The notes below the pieces were generated by a model. It made no database searches. It was not told the origin of the DNA and was given only the letters and a program-made list of their open reading frames with translations. 64,000 nucleotides of DNA from Rhodobacter aestuarii (lineage in GTDB: Bacteria > Pseudomonadota > Alphaproteobacteria > Rhodobacterales > Rhodobacteraceae), in assembly GCF_900156655.1 (NCBI RefSeq), contig NZ_FTOG01000009.1:62001-126000 (forward strand), given 5' to 3'. This document shows positions 30,284-40,552 of this stretch, piece by piece (position 1 is the stretch's first letter; each line of letters begins with the position of its first letter). The translations under genes were made by a program, and so were the position numbers.

Positions 30284-31549
30284 TTAGTAATCGTTGGTCT
30301 TGGCGCGTTCGAGGAAGCGCGCAACGCCTTCCTCTGTAATGATTTTGGCTTGAGCCACCCATTTGTCGCGGGTCACACGGCCCTTGAAGCCTTTGAGGTT
30401 GCTGTCCATCCAAGCAATCTCATCGGCCCCCCATTTGGCGATCTGATCGAAGTGATAGATGCCAAGGTCATTGCACAAAGCTTCCAGCACCGGGCCAATG
30501 CCTTCGATCGTTTTCAGATCATCGGCTTTGTCGCCGCGCGGCGCATCAAGCCCTTGCGGCTGCACACCTTCACCAGCGTCGACTTCCAGCACCACCGGCC
30601 CTTTTTTCGCCTTTGCGGGGGTGGGTTCCGGGGTCGGTTCCACCTTCGGCTCTTCGGCCTTGGGGGCGACCGGTTTCGGCGCCTCTTCCTTGGCCACATG
30701 CACCACCGGCTCCGGCGCCGCTTTCGGCGCGGGGGCCGCGGCCTTCGGGGCGGGCGCCGCTTCGGCTTTCGCCTTTTCTTCGGCCTGCTGCGCCGCCGTT
30801 TTCGGACGCGCGGTCATCATGCCAATGGGACCAAGCTGGCCACCGGCTTGCCACGGTGCGGACAGCGGCACTTCGGTGCCATCAATCCGCTTCACGCCAT
30901 CGCCAATCGACAGTGCACGCGTCACAGAGCCGTTCGTCGCCTCTTTCTCGCCTGCGGTTTCCATGCAAGCAGTCAAACCGCCCGCCGGTTCCGAGGAGAA
31001 GCGCCCGGTTTGCGAGCCCGCGCGCGGGGTTTCCCCTTTGGCCAGCGCATCAAGAAGCCCAGCAAGGCTCTCTTCGGTCAGATCTTCGTAGTAATCCTTG
31101 CCGATTTGCGCCATCGGCGCGTTCGCGCAGGCGCCAAGGCACTCGACCTCTTCCCACGAGAACTTGCCATCTTCCGACAGTTCAAACGGATGCGCGGCAA
31201 TCTTGCTTTTGCACACCGCCATCAGGTCTTCGGCACCGCAGATCATACACGAGGTCGTGCCACAAATCTGGATATGCGCCACCGAACCAACGGGTTGCAG
31301 TTGGAACATGAAGTAGAAAGTCGCCACTTCCAACGCGCGGATATAGGGCAGGCCCAGCATATCGGCGACATATTCAATCGCCGGTTTCGACAGCCAGCCT
31401 TCTTGCTCTTGCGCGCGGAACAGCAGCGGAATGATCGCCGAGGCCTGACGGCCCTCGGGATATTTCGTCATCTGCGCTTCGGCCCAAGCCAAGTTCGCGG
31501 GCGTGAAAGCAAAGCTTTCGGGTTGTTCATGATGCAAGCGGCGCAGCAT
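30284..31549 (-). CDS. nuoE: NADH-quinone oxidoreductase subunit E with C-terminal extension
   Basis: A 421-aa protein; classic NuoE is about 165-240 aa. Residues 1-180 are the thioredoxin-like 2Fe-2S subunit, with ligands CGTTSC (near 97-102) and CLGAC (near 138-142) for cluster N1a. Then come a linker, a Pro/Ala/Lys/Glu-rich stretch (about 250-325) and a C-terminal helix-hairpin-helix-like domain beginning [17 protein letters not shown] (about 340-415). Extended NuoE proteins of this type are known in Rhodobacteraceae. The start overlaps the nuoD stop by 1 nt (TAATG). Confidence 0.94.
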   Translation of the reverse strand: MLRRLHHEQPESFAFTPANLAWAEAQMTKYPEGRQASAIIPLLFRAQEQEGWLSKPAIEYVADMLGLPYIRALEVATFYFMFQLQPVGSVAHIQICGTTSCMICGAEDLMAVCKSKIAAHPFELSEDGKFSWEEVECLGACANAPMAQIGKDYYEDLTEESLAGLLDALAKGETPRAGSQTGRFSSEPAGGLTACMETAGEKEATNGSVTRALSIGDGVKRIDGTEVPLSAPWQAGGQLGPIGMMTARPKTAAQQAEEKAKAEAAPAPKAAAPAPKAAPEPVVHVAKEEAPKPVAPKAEEPKVEPTPEPTPAKAKKGPVVLEVDAGEGVQPQGLDAPRGDKADDLKTIEGIGPVLEALCNDLGIYHFDQIAKWGADEIAWMDSNLKGFKGRVTRDKWVAQAKIITEEGVARFLERAKTNDY

Positions 31550-32790
31550 TAGCGGTCGACCTCCCCGAACACGATATCCATCGTGCCGATGATGGCCGAA
31601 ACGTCGGCCAGTTGGTGGCCCTTGGCCACGGCATCCATCGAGTGAAGATGGGCATAGCCCGGTGCCCGGATCTTCGCCCGGTAGGGCTTGTTGGTGCCAT
31701 CGGCCACCAGATAGACGCCAAATTCGCCCTTCGGCGCCTCAACGGCGGCGTAAACCTCACCCGCGGGCACTTTGAAGCCCTCGGTGTAAAGCTTGAAGTG
31801 GTGGATCAGCGATTCCATCGAGGTTTTCATGTCACCCCGTTTCGGCGGCGTCATTTTCCCACGGGCCAAGATATCGCCCTGCCCTTCCGGCGCGCGCAGT
31901 TTCTCAACGGCTTGCAAGATGATCTTGGTCGACTCGCGCATCTCGGCCATGCGGACAAGATAGCGATCATAGCAGTCGCCGTTTTTGCCGACGGCCACTT
32001 TGAAGTCGAATTCATCATAGCATTCATAGGGTTGCGAACGACGCAAATCCCACGCCAGCCCCGAACCGCGCACCATCACACCCGAATAGCCCCATTGGGT
32101 GATCTCTTTTTCGGTGATGATGCAGATATCGGCGTTGCGCTGCTTGAAGATCCGGTTCTCGGTCAACAACCCTTCGATATCATCAAGCTTTTGCGGGAAT
32201 TCATGCGCCCATTGCTCGATGTCATCAATCAGCGCGGGCGGCAGATCTTGGTGCACGCCACCGGGGCGGAAGTAGTTCGCGTGCAGACGCGCCCCACAGG
32301 CCCGCTCGTAGAAGATCATCAGCTTCTCGCGTTCTTCAAAGCCCCAGACCGGCGGCGTCAGCGCGCCCACGTCCATCGCTTGTGTAGTGACGTTGAGAAG
32401 GTGGTTCAAAACGCGGCCAATTTCCGAAAACAGCACGCGGATGAGCGAGGCGCGACGCGGCACCACAGTGCCCGTCAGCCGCTCAATCGCCAAGCACCAA
32501 GCATGCTCCTGGTTCATCGGTGCCACATAATCGAGCCGGTCGAAATAGGGCGTGTTTTGCAGATAGGTGCGGCTTTCCATCAGCTTTTCGGTGCCGCGAT
32601 GCAAAAGCCCGATATGCGGGTCCGCCCGTTCGACGATCTCGCCATCAAGCTCCAGCACCATCCGCAGCACGCCGTGCGCCGCAGGGTGCTGCGGGCCGAA
32701 GTTGATGTTGAAGTTGCGAATGCTTTGCTCGCCAGTCAGCACATCGTGCGAACCGTCGTCATAGGTATTCTGCCGGATGTCGCCGTCCAT
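31549..32790 (-). CDS. nuoD: NADH-quinone oxidoreductase subunit D
   Basis: A 413-aa subunit (NiFe-hydrogenase large-subunit fold, without metal) that forms the quinone site together with NuoB. The N-terminal [12 protein letters not shown] loop with the quinone-head histidine and the C-terminal [12 protein letters not shown] end are conserved. The start MDGDIRQN at 32790 was chosen for its strong GAGGAG ribosome binding site; a GTG three codons earlier is possible. Confidence 0.95.
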   Translation of the reverse strand: MDGDIRQNTYDDGSHDVLTGEQSIRNFNINFGPQHPAAHGVLRMVLELDGEIVERADPHIGLLHRGTEKLMESRTYLQNTPYFDRLDYVAPMNQEHAWCLAIERLTGTVVPRRASLIRVLFSEIGRVLNHLLNVTTQAMDVGALTPPVWGFEEREKLMIFYERACGARLHANYFRPGGVHQDLPPALIDDIEQWAHEFPQKLDDIEGLLTENRIFKQRNADICIITEKEITQWGYSGVMVRGSGLAWDLRRSQPYECYDEFDFKVAVGKNGDCYDRYLVRMAEMRESTKIILQAVEKLRAPEGQGDILARGKMTPPKRGDMKTSMESLIHHFKLYTEGFKVPAGEVYAAVEAPKGEFGVYLVADGTNKPYRAKIRAPGYAHLHSMDAVAKGHQLADVSAIIGTMDIVFGEVDR

Positions 32791-32834
32791 GCTCCTCACC
32801 TTTCTTCCGTCACCGCCAGGGCCTTCGCCACGGC

Positions 32835-33434
32835 TCAGCCCTGTTTCTCGTCACCGGGAAGCACATAATGCGCGCCTTCCCAGGGGCTCAGGAAATCGAA
32901 TTGCCGATATTCTTGCGTCAGCTTGACCGGCTCATAGACCACACGTTTGAGCACTTCATCATAGCGCAGCTCAACATAGCCCGTGGTCGGGAAGTCTTTG
33001 CGCAGCGGATGGCCGCGGAAGCCATAATCCGTCAGCAAGCGGCGCAGATCGGGGTGGCCCGAGAACATCACGCCGAACATGTCGAAGATTTCGCGCTCGT
33101 ACCAGTTGGCCACCGGGAAAGCATCGACGATCGAGGGGCACATCTCGTCTTCGCGCACGCTCGCCTTCACGCGGATGCGCTGGTTGCGCCACATCGACAG
33201 GAAGTGCCACACCACCTCAAACCGGGCCTGACGCTCGGGCCAGTCCACCGCGGTGATGTCAATCAACGTCGAAAACTTGCAGGTCGGATCATCGCGCAGA
33301 AATTCGATAAAGCGCAAAATCCCCGCCGGCGTGACGGTGACAGTCAGTTCGTCAAACTCGACCTTGGTCGAGACAACATCATCGGCGCGCTTCAATTCGA
33401 TATGCGCAGCCAGTTCTTGCAGCAGTTCGCTCAT
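32835..33434 (-). CDS. nuoC: NADH-quinone oxidoreductase subunit C
   Basis: A 199-aa peripheral-arm subunit, separate from NuoD as usual in alphaproteobacteria (fused in E. coli). The family signature [20 protein letters not shown] and the following [13 protein letters not shown] are intact. It lies 12 nt after nuoB and 44 nt before nuoD. Confidence 0.94.
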   Translation of the reverse strand: MSELLQELAAHIELKRADDVVSTKVEFDELTVTVTPAGILRFIEFLRDDPTCKFSTLIDITAVDWPERQARFEVVWHFLSMWRNQRIRVKASVREDEMCPSIVDAFPVANWYEREIFDMFGVMFSGHPDLRRLLTDYGFRGHPLRKDFPTTGYVELRYDEVLKRVVYEPVKLTQEYRQFDFLSPWEGAHYVLPGDEKQG

Positions 33435-33446
33435 CCTCTGCCCTCC

Positions 33447-33971
33447 TCAGCGCACCAGCGTGCCGGTGCGGCGGATCTTGCGCTGCAATTGCAAGATACC
33501 ATACATCAGCGCCTCTGCCGAGGGCGGGCAACCGGGAACGTAGATATCCACCGGAACGATGCGGTCGCAGCCACGCACCACCGAATAGCTGTAGTGGTAA
33601 TACCCGCCGCCATTCGCACAAGACCCCATCGAGATCACGTAACGCGGCTCGGGCATCTGGTCGTAGACCTTGCGCAGCGCCGGGGCCATTTTGTTGGTCA
33701 GCGTGCCCGCGACGATCATCACGTCAGATTGGCGCGGCGAGGCGCGCGGCGCGAACCCGTAGCGTTCCACGTCATAGCGCGGCATCGCGGTATGCATCAT
33801 TTCCACCGCGCAACAGGCCAGACCAAAGGTCATCCAGTGCAGCGAGCCGTTGCGCGCCCAGTTGATGATGTCTTCGGCGGTGGTGAGCAAGAAGCCCTTA
33901 TCTTGCAGGTCGCGGTTGAGCGCGGCTGCCGCCACATCCATATCGGCGGCGGCCGTGTTCGGCCCGGTCAT
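33447..33971 (-). CDS. nuoB: NADH-quinone oxidoreductase subunit B (cluster N2)
   Basis: A 174-aa subunit that binds the terminal 4Fe-4S cluster N2. The tandem cysteines in [10 protein letters not shown], the cysteine in MGSCANGGG and that in [11 protein letters not shown] are all present. The start [10 protein letters not shown] at 33971 gives a 1-nt overlap with the nuoA stop, in line with the other junctions; an ATG 9 nt earlier (33980) is an alternative. Confidence 0.94.
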   Translation of the reverse strand: MTGPNTAAADMDVAAAALNRDLQDKGFLLTTAEDIINWARNGSLHWMTFGLACCAVEMMHTAMPRYDVERYGFAPRASPRQSDVMIVAGTLTNKMAPALRKVYDQMPEPRYVISMGSCANGGGYYHYSYSVVRGCDRIVPVDIYVPGCPPSAEALMYGILQLQRKIRRTGTLVR

Positions 33972-34351
33972 CACGCCCATTCCAGCGCCCCCTTCTTCCA
34001 TTCATAGGCAAAGCCGACGGTCAGCACGCCCAAGAACACCATCATCGACCAAAAGGCCGTCATCGAGATTTCTCCGAACGATACCGCCCAAGGGAACAAG
34101 AAGGCCACTTCCAGATCGAAGATGATGAACAGGATCGACACAAGGTAGAACCGCACGTCGAATTTCATGCGCGCGTCGTCAAACGCGTTGAAGCCGCATT
34201 CATAGGCCGAGACCTTTTCCGGGTCAGGGTTGCGCACGGCAATCACTGCGGCTGCAAGGATCAAAACCAGACCCAATGCGATCGCCATTGCAAGAAGCAC
34301 GAGGATTGGCAGGTATTCCCGCAACATTCCTTGCATCAACACCTCTGGCAT
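33971..34351 (-). CDS. nuoA: NADH-quinone oxidoreductase subunit A
   Basis: A 126-aa membrane subunit with three helices; the conserved loop [20 protein letters not shown] between helices 1 and 2 contains the cysteine that reports active/deactive state in the mitochondrial homologue. It is the first gene of the operon and has a very strong ribosome binding site (AAGGAGGGGG). The operon promoter should lie in the 275-nt gap upstream. Confidence 0.94.
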   Translation of the reverse strand: MPEVLMQGMLREYLPILVLLAMAIALGLVLILAAAVIAVRNPDPEKVSAYECGFNAFDDARMKFDVRFYLVSILFIIFDLEVAFLFPWAVSFGEISMTAFWSMMVFLGVLTVGFAYEWKKGALEWA

Positions 34352-34626
34352 ATGACCCCCTCCTTGTCGCGTACCGCCACAGCTTGTGCGGCTTCCGATT
34401 GATGCGAGGAATAGCCTCCCCCCCCATGCCGGTCAACCGAGCGCAGCCCAGTTTCGGGGGGTAAAGCACAATTTGTATACCGATGCACACTGTTTTTTGC
34501 GCCCGTCGCAACCGCAGCATCTGAATTCTGCAATGCGGCATCAAGTCTCACCCCCGCAAAAGGCAGGAAAAGGTCGAGAATCAGCGTCTTGGTGAAAGTG
34601 TATTGTGATTCCGTCACTTCACAAGG
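34352..34626 (-). promoter_or_regulatory. nuo operon promoter region
   Basis: This gap separates the leucine-catabolism genes from nuoA and must hold the promoter unless the nuo genes are read through from upstream. It is more AT-rich than its surroundings between about 34460 and 34500. A minus-strand TATACA (34474-34479) could be a -10 box, but no matching -35 was found at 16-18 nt, and no FNR-type or other known operator was recognised. Confidence 0.35.
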
Positions 34627-35409
34627 TCATAGTGCCCATGGCGGCGGTTCCTTGGCAAAAAAGGCGGCGATTCCTGCTTTTGCTTCCTCATCTTCCCACC
34701 TTTTGACCAGTGCGGCGATGGTCGCGTCTTGCTGAGATGAGTCGGACCGCCCCCCAAGCATCCGAATAAGCGCTTTTGCCTCGGCCACCGCGCCGGGCGC
34801 ACAGGCCAAATAGGGCACCACTTCGGCCTCTACGGCAGCATCCAGATCCGCTTCAGGCACCACTTTGGCGAGCAGATTGAGCGCCACCGCCTCCTCTGCC
34901 TCAAAAAGCCGTGACGACATAAAAACACGCCGCGCCTTCGCTGCGCCCATCCGCGCCACAACGTAAGGCGAGATCGTTGCTGGCGTCAGGCCGAGCTTGG
35001 TTTCGGTCAGCCCAAAGCGCGCCCCCTGCACCCCGACCGCGACATCGCACACCGAAATCATCCCCACGCCGCCGCCAAAGGCATTGCCATGCACGCGCCC
35101 GATCACGGGCTTGGGGCAAATGTCCACCGCCTCAAGCATTTCCGCCAAAGCACGAGCGGAAGCGCCGCGTTCTTCGGGGCTCGCGGTCATATTGGCCTGC
35201 ATCCAGCGCAGATCGCCGCCCGCGCAAAAGCTCTTGCCCTCTGCCGCCAGCACCAGCACGCGCACGCTCGCATCATGGCCCAAATGTCGGATCACTTGCG
35301 TGATTTCCGAAATCATCTGCGCATCAAGCGCATTGTGCTTTTGCGCGCGGGTAAGCCACAGGGTCACCACGCCGCGCGCATCGCGTTCCAGCCGGATCGT
35401 TTCGGTCAT
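34627..35409 (-). CDS. liuC: Enoyl-CoA hydratase family protein, likely methylglutaconyl-CoA hydratase
   Basis: A 260-aa crotonase-fold enzyme. The oxyanion-hole sequences SFCAGGDLRWM (near residues 60-70) and HGNAFGGGVGM (near 105-115) are present. The context (isovaleryl-CoA dehydrogenase, both methylcrotonyl-CoA carboxylase subunits and HMG-CoA lyase in one operon) makes hydration of 3-methylglutaconyl-CoA to HMG-CoA the likely reaction; this specificity is inferred. It overlaps HMG-CoA lyase by 4 nt (ATGA) and is the last gene of the operon. Confidence 0.85.
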   Translation of the reverse strand: MTETIRLERDARGVVTLWLTRAQKHNALDAQMISEITQVIRHLGHDASVRVLVLAAEGKSFCAGGDLRWMQANMTASPEERGASARALAEMLEAVDICPKPVIGRVHGNAFGGGVGMISVCDVAVGVQGARFGLTETKLGLTPATISPYVVARMGAAKARRVFMSSRLFEAEEAVALNLLAKVVPEADLDAAVEAEVVPYLACAPGAVAEAKALIRMLGGRSDSSQQDATIAALVKRWEDEEAKAGIAAFFAKEPPPWAL

Positions 35410-36266
35410 GCCTTTCCTCCCTTGATCGCCCGCGCAAGCGCGGCGGCTTCGGTGAGCTTTTCACGGTCAAGCCCGGTGTCATAGCCAAGCCACGCCAGAT
35501 GATTGGCCACCGCTTCGGTGGCGACATTGCCCGCAGCCCCCGGCGCATAGGGGCAGCCCCCCAACCCACCCGCCGCCGCATCAAAGACACGCAGGCCCAG
35601 CGCCAAACTCGCCGCGATATTTTCCAATGCGCGGCCCGCCGTGTCATGGAAATGCCCGGCCAATTGTGAAGGCTCCATCTCTTGCAGCACCGCCTCCAGC
35701 ATCGCGGTGATACTTTCGGGGCGCGCTTGGCCCACGGTATCGCCAAGGCTGACCTCATCGCAGCCCATCACCCGCAAATGCGCCACCACCCGTGCGACTT
35801 TTGCGGGCGGCGTCGGCCCATCAAAGGGGCAATCGGTCACCATTGAGACATAGCCGCGAACTGGCAGATTTGCAGCCTTTGCGGCCTCCACCACCGGGCG
35901 AAACCGTTCCAAACTTTCCGCAATCGAACAATTCAGGTTGGCTTGTGAGAACCCCTCGGAGGCTGAGGCAAACACCGCAACGCCATCGACCCGCGCGGCC
36001 ATCGCACCTTCAAGCCCTTTCATATTGGGCGTCAGCGCGCTGTAGCGCACCCCCGGCACACGGGTAATGCCCGCTAGAACCTCTGCCGCATCGGCCATTT
36101 GCGGCACCCATTTGGGGCTGACGAAAGAGGCGACCTCGATCCGCTGAAACCCCACTTGGGAAAGCGCATCGACGAGCGCGATCTTATCCGCCGTCGCGAT
36201 CAGCCGCTTTTCATTTTGCAACCCGTCGCGCGGCGCCATTTCGACGATTTCCACACGCTCACGCAT
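35406..36266 (-). CDS. liuE: Hydroxymethylglutaryl-CoA lyase
   Basis: A 286-aa TIM-barrel lyase that splits HMG-CoA into acetyl-CoA and acetoacetate, the last step of leucine degradation. The N-terminal motif VEMAPRDGLQNEK, the YVSMVTDCPFDG segment and the C-terminal glycine-rich loop GLGGCPYAPGAAGNVATE with the catalytic cysteine are intact. The start at 36266 gives an 8-nt overlap with the upstream GST gene. Confidence 0.92.
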   Translation of the reverse strand: MRERVEIVEMAPRDGLQNEKRLIATADKIALVDALSQVGFQRIEVASFVSPKWVPQMADAAEVLAGITRVPGVRYSALTPNMKGLEGAMAARVDGVAVFASASEGFSQANLNCSIAESLERFRPVVEAAKAANLPVRGYVSMVTDCPFDGPTPPAKVARVVAHLRVMGCDEVSLGDTVGQARPESITAMLEAVLQEMEPSQLAGHFHDTAGRALENIAASLALGLRVFDAAAGGLGGCPYAPGAAGNVATEAVANHLAWLGYDTGLDREKLTEAAALARAIKGGKA

Positions 36267-36906
36267 CGGGCAGCTCGTAAAAGTCCTGCGCGTAAAGGCT
36301 CGCCCCGCCCTTTTCGACGGCGCGCTGATAGGCGGGCCGCGCCTGCGCCCGTGCCACCCAAGCGCCCAGCGCTGGAAAACCGTCGCGCGGCACGAAGCGG
36401 AACATCGCATCAATATTGAAACCAAACATGCAATCGGCGGCCGAAAACTCAGACAAGAGCCACTCCCGCCCCGTCAGATGCGTTTCAAGGGCCTGCATGG
36501 TGACGGCCAAGCGTTTGGTATCAAGCTTCATCAACGGCACAGAGCGCGCCGCATCCGGGCGCAAAAAGATGTGGTGAATGTTGAGCGCTTGCAGGATGTT
36601 GGCTTGCGTTTCGGCGAAGTTCAGCCATTCGAGATAGGCCAGCCGCTCCGCCGCGCCCGGCGCGGGGGCAAAGCGCCCACGGCTCTCGGTCAGGTATTGC
36701 ACGATGGCACCGGATTCGAAGATCACCTGCCCGTCAATTTCCAGCGCCGGAATGCGCCCCGCGGGGGAGAGCGCGCGAAATTCGGGGCTGCGCAGATCGG
36801 CCCCGGTCAAGGACCAAAGGCGCAGATCGACCGGTTCCCCCAGCTCTTCTAAAAGCCAAAGCACCCGATGCGAGCGCGATCCGGGCACGTGATGCAAGAT
36901 GGTCAT
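36259..36906 (-). CDS. Glutathione S-transferase family protein in the leucine operon
   Basis: A 215-aa protein with an N-terminal thioredoxin-fold GST domain (SRSHRVLWLLEEL, GRIPALEIDG, and the ESGAIVQYL glutathione-contact motif, residues about 10-75) and a helical C-terminal domain. It overlaps liuD by 4 nt (ATGA) and HMG-CoA lyase by 8 nt, so it is expressed with them. No GST step is known in leucine degradation; detoxification of a reactive acyl-CoA intermediate such as methylcrotonyl-CoA is a possible but untested reason. Confidence 0.88.
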   Translation of the reverse strand: MTILHHVPGSRSHRVLWLLEELGEPVDLRLWSLTGADLRSPEFRALSPAGRIPALEIDGQVIFESGAIVQYLTESRGRFAPAPGAAERLAYLEWLNFAETQANILQALNIHHIFLRPDAARSVPLMKLDTKRLAVTMQALETHLTGREWLLSEFSAADCMFGFNIDAMFRFVPRDGFPALGAWVARAQARPAYQRAVEKGGASLYAQDFYELPDA

Positions 36907-38828
36907 GCCGCTGCCTCCTCTTCGGCCAGTTGAATAAGGGGCGCGCCTGCCTCCACCTGCGCGCCGGGCGAAACCAGCACTTGTGCAACCTCACCTGCCC
37001 GCGCTGCGCAGAGCGTATGCTCCATTTTCATCGCTTCCAGCACCGCCAAGCGGTCGCCCGGTTCCACCCTTTGCCCCGGCGCCACGAAGACCGCCTTCAC
37101 CAATCCCGGCATCGGCGCCAATGTCAGATCTGAGGCCGGACCATGCGCTTGACGATCCAGCGGATCGGGCCGCGCGAACACATGCGCGCCGCGCATGAAC
37201 ACAGTCACGGCATCAGGCCCCACATGGAACCGCGCCTTGGTTTTAACGCCCCCCACCCACCAGCCATCGGGGTGCAGCGCGCAATCATAACTGCCGCCGC
37301 CAACCTCTACGGTGATCCGGTTCGGCCCGGTGACCTGTACAAAGGCGGGGTCTTCAAAGGCCACCGCGCGGCGCAGCGGTGCCCAAAGGGTGAACCCCGC
37401 GGTTGGCATTTCGTGCAACCCGGCCGCCGCAATCACCGCCAAGGCTCGCGCTTGCGGTGGCACCTCGGCAGGCGCAGAAAGCGCCGCGATCTCGCGCCCA
37501 ATCAAGCCGGTGTCCACCTGCCCCGCGCCAAAGCCGGGATGCCGCGCAAGCCTGGCCAAAAAGGCAAGATTGGTCGTTGTTCCAGCCACTTCGGTCGCCT
37601 CAAGCGCGACTGCCAAACGGTTGAGCGCCGCCGCGCGGGTGGGCGCATGGGTGACGATTTTGGCAATCATCGGGTCATACCACGGGCTGATCACATCGCC
37701 CGGCCGCACGCCCGTTTCCACCCGCACACCCGGCGCAAAGGCAAGATGCGCCAACTGCCCCGTGGCGGGCAAAAACCCGGCGGGCACATCCTCGGCATAA
37801 AGCCGCGCTTCAAAAGCATGGCCTTGAATTTGAATAGTGTCTTGGCGCGCAGGCAACGGCTCGCCACTGGCCACCCGCAATTGCCATTCCACCAGATCTA
37901 TGCCGGTGATCGCCTCGGTCACCGGATGTTCGACCTGCAGGCGGGTGTTCATTTCCATGAACCAAAACCGATCCGGGCGCAGCCCCTCGGCCCCATCGAC
38001 GATAAATTCGACCGTGCCTGCGCCGCTGTAGCCAATCGCCTCAGCAGCACGCACGGCAGCCTGCCCCATCGCGGCGCGCATTTCCTCGGTCATGCCCGGT
38101 GCGGGCGCCTCTTCGATCACCTTTTGATGGCGGCGTTGCAACGAGCAATCGCGTTCAAAAAGATGCACCGCGTGGGTGCCATCGCCAAACACCTGAACCT
38201 CGATATGGCGCGGCATTTCGATATATTTTTCAATGAGAACGGCGGGGTTTCCAAAGGCGGTTTGCGCCTCTCCCTGCGCACTTTGAAGCGCCTCCATGAA
38301 ATCTTGTGCCCGCTCGACCCGCCGCATCCCCTTGCCGCCGCCGCCCGCCACCGCCTTGATCAGTACCGGGTACCCCACGGCCTCTGCCGCGCCCGCCAAA
38401 TGCTCGGGGTCTTGGTTTTCGCCGTGATAGCCCGGCACCACCGGCACGCCCGCCTTGGCCATCAGCGCCTTTGCGGCATCTTTGAGCCCCATCGCGCGGA
38501 TCGCTTTGGCCGAGGGGCCGATGAAGGTCAGCCCTGCGGCTTCTACCGCTTCGACAAACTCCGGGTTTTCACTCAGAAACCCATAGCCCGGATGGATCGC
38601 CTGCGCGCCGGTTTGCAGGGCAGCTTGAATGATCACATCGCCCCGAAGGTAGCTGTTCGCCGGGCGCGGGCCACCGATGGCCACCGCCTCATCGGCCAGT
38701 GCCACATGGCGCGCAGCTGCATCGGCTTCGGAATAAACCGCCACCGTCGCCACGCCCAAGCTGCGGGCAGTGTCGATCACCCGGCAAGCGATCTCGCCAC
38801 GGTTGGCGATCAGTATCTTGGAAAACAT
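36903..38828 (-). CDS. liuD: Methylcrotonyl-CoA carboxylase alpha subunit (biotin carboxylase and carrier)
   Basis: A 641-aa protein: biotin carboxylase ATP-grasp module (residues about 1-445, with the GGGGKGMRRV glycine loop and EMNTRLQVEHPVTE), a BT-type linker, and a C-terminal biotinyl domain with the carrier lysine in VLEAMKMEH. It carboxylates biotin, and the beta subunit (38945) transfers the carboxyl group to 3-methylcrotonyl-CoA. Assignment to methylcrotonyl rather than propionyl-CoA rests on the operon. It needs BirA (14969) for biotin attachment. Confidence 0.92.
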   Translation of the reverse strand: MFSKILIANRGEIACRVIDTARSLGVATVAVYSEADAAARHVALADEAVAIGGPRPANSYLRGDVIIQAALQTGAQAIHPGYGFLSENPEFVEAVEAAGLTFIGPSAKAIRAMGLKDAAKALMAKAGVPVVPGYHGENQDPEHLAGAAEAVGYPVLIKAVAGGGGKGMRRVERAQDFMEALQSAQGEAQTAFGNPAVLIEKYIEMPRHIEVQVFGDGTHAVHLFERDCSLQRRHQKVIEEAPAPGMTEEMRAAMGQAAVRAAEAIGYSGAGTVEFIVDGAEGLRPDRFWFMEMNTRLQVEHPVTEAITGIDLVEWQLRVASGEPLPARQDTIQIQGHAFEARLYAEDVPAGFLPATGQLAHLAFAPGVRVETGVRPGDVISPWYDPMIAKIVTHAPTRAAALNRLAVALEATEVAGTTTNLAFLARLARHPGFGAGQVDTGLIGREIAALSAPAEVPPQARALAVIAAAGLHEMPTAGFTLWAPLRRAVAFEDPAFVQVTGPNRITVEVGGGSYDCALHPDGWWVGGVKTKARFHVGPDAVTVFMRGAHVFARPDPLDRQAHGPASDLTLAPMPGLVKAVFVAPGQRVEPGDRLAVLEAMKMEHTLCAARAGEVAQVLVSPGAQVEAGAPLIQLAEEEAAA

Positions 38829-38849
38829 GGCGCTCTCCCTTGGCCATGA

Positions 38850-38916
38850 CGGGGGCTCTGCCCCCGCTCCCCCGGGATATTTGTCGCAAGATGAAAGGTA
38901 TTGGCCCCATCTTGCG
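38850..38916. repeat. Double inverted-repeat element between liuB and liuD
   Basis: The 116-nt gap contains a 7-bp G/C hairpin with a TCT loop (CGGGGGC at 38850-38856, GCCCCCG at 38860-38866), a CCCCCGGGATATTT stretch, and a 9-bp inverted repeat (CGCAAGATG at 38885-38893, CATCTTGCG at 38908-38916). The GGGGGC...GCCCCC hairpin plus CCCCGGGATATTT with a purine-rich AAGATGAA is, from memory, a common intergenic repeat of Rhodobacteraceae; this needs a genome search. It is likely to affect mRNA stability between the two carboxylase genes. Confidence 0.55.
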
Positions 38917-38944
38917 CAAAAGACCCGGTAGAAAGTTGCATTCG

Positions 38945-40549
38945 TTACATTCGGAACAGACCGAACTTCGTTGGCTCTATTGGTGCATTCAGGCTTGCAG
39001 AAAGGCTCAGCGCCAGCACCTGCCGGGTTTTGCGCGGGTCGATGATGCCATCATCCCAAAGCCGGGAAGAGGCATAAAGCGGATGGCTTTGGCGCTCGAA
39101 CATCTCGATCGTCGGGCGTTTAAACTCGGCCTCATCTCCTGCCGACCACGTGCCGCCCTTGCGCTCGATCCCATCGCGCCGCACGGTGGCCAGCACGCCC
39201 GCCGCCTGCTCGCCGCCCATGACCGAAATGCGCGAATTCGGCCATGTCCAGAGAAAGCGCGGCCCATAGGCGCGCCCGGCCATACCGTAATTGCCCGCGC
39301 CAAAGGACCCGCCCACCAGCATGGTGATTTTCGGCACCGACGTCGTTGCAACGGCGGTCACCATTTTTGCCCCATGCCGCGCGATGCCCTCGTTTTCATA
39401 TTTGCGCCCGACCATGAAGCCGGTGATATTTTGCAAAAATACGAGGGGGATAGAGCGTGTGGAGCACAGCTCGATGAAATGCGCGGCCTTTTGCGCGGCT
39501 TCCGAGAACAGAACGCCATTGTTCGCCACAATGCCGACCGGGCAACCCATCACATGGGCAAAACCGGTGACGATGGTTTCGCCAAAGCGGGCTTTGAACT
39601 CGTCAAACCGCGAGCCATCCACCACGCGGGCAATGACCTCGCGGATGTCATAGGGGGTGCGCAGATCGGCAGGCACCACGCCCAAAATCTCTTCGGGGTC
39701 ATAGGCGGGCTCTTCGGGGCTTTGCCATGCGACCGTTGCGGGTTTGGTGCGGTTAAGGTTGCCCACCGCGCGCCGCGCGAGCGCAAGCGCATGGGCATCA
39801 TCTTCGGCCAAATAATCCGCGACGCCCGAAAGCCGCGTATGCACATCGCCGCCGCCAAGGTCTTCGGCCGTGACCACCTCGCCCGTCGCCGCCTTCACCA
39901 AAGGGGGCCCCGCCAGAAAGATCGTGCCTTGGTCGCGCACGATGATCGTCACATCCGACATGGCGGGCACATAAGCCCCGCCCGCCGTACAAGACCCCAT
40001 CACCACAGCGATTTGCGCAATACCTTTGGCCGACATCCGCGCCTGATTGTAGAAGATGCGGCCAAAGTGATCGCGATCGGGAAAGACCTCATCTTGGTTG
40101 GGCAGGTTCGCGCCACCGCTATCAACCAGATAGAGGCAGGGCAGCGCGCATTCCTCGGCAATCTCTTGCGCGCGCAGGTGTTTTTTCACCGTCATCGGGT
40201 AATAGGTGCCGCCCTTCACGGTGGCATCATTGGCGACCACCATCACCTCTTGGCCCATCACCTGGCCGATGCCCGCAATCACCCCGGCGCAAGGGGCCGC
40301 GCCGTCATAAAGCCCATGCGCGGCGGTGGCGCCCACCTCCAGAAATGGGCTGCCGGGGTCGAGCAAAGCCGCAACCCGTTCACGCGGGGCCATCTTGCCG
40401 CGCGCAACATGGCGCGCCGTCGCCTCGGCCCCGCCCCCTGCGGCGGCCCATTCCGCCGCCTCTCGCGCGACGGCGAGCATCTCGAGGTGGGCGGCGCGGT
40501 TCTTTTGCGCCGCCTCGGACCCCGCCATATAAGACGAGCCAAGCTTCAT
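38945..40549 (-). CDS. liuB: Methylcrotonyl-CoA carboxylase beta subunit (carboxyltransferase)
   Basis: A 534-aa carboxyltransferase of the acetyl/propionyl-CoA carboxylase beta family. It has two crotonase-like halves; the conserved glycine-rich [19 protein letters not shown] and [10 protein letters not shown] segments in the first and [15 protein letters not shown] in the second are typical of methylcrotonyl-CoA carboxylase. It starts 3 nt after the LprI-like gene. Confidence 0.92.
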   Translation of the reverse strand: MKLGSSYMAGSEAAQKNRAAHLEMLAVAREAAEWAAAGGGAEATARHVARGKMAPRERVAALLDPGSPFLEVGATAAHGLYDGAAPCAGVIAGIGQVMGQEVMVVANDATVKGGTYYPMTVKKHLRAQEIAEECALPCLYLVDSGGANLPNQDEVFPDRDHFGRIFYNQARMSAKGIAQIAVVMGSCTAGGAYVPAMSDVTIIVRDQGTIFLAGPPLVKAATGEVVTAEDLGGGDVHTRLSGVADYLAEDDAHALALARRAVGNLNRTKPATVAWQSPEEPAYDPEEILGVVPADLRTPYDIREVIARVVDGSRFDEFKARFGETIVTGFAHVMGCPVGIVANNGVLFSEAAQKAAHFIELCSTRSIPLVFLQNITGFMVGRKYENEGIARHGAKMVTAVATTSVPKITMLVGGSFGAGNYGMAGRAYGPRFLWTWPNSRISVMGGEQAAGVLATVRRDGIERKGGTWSAGDEAEFKRPTIEMFERQSHPLYASSRLWDDGIIDPRKTRQVLALSLSASLNAPIEPTKFGLFRM

Positions 40550-40552
40550 GCC

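Noticed and set aside
34474-34502. A nuo promoter with TATACA as -10 and TTGCGA as -35
   Set aside because: The spacing is about 26 nt, too long for a sigma-70 promoter.
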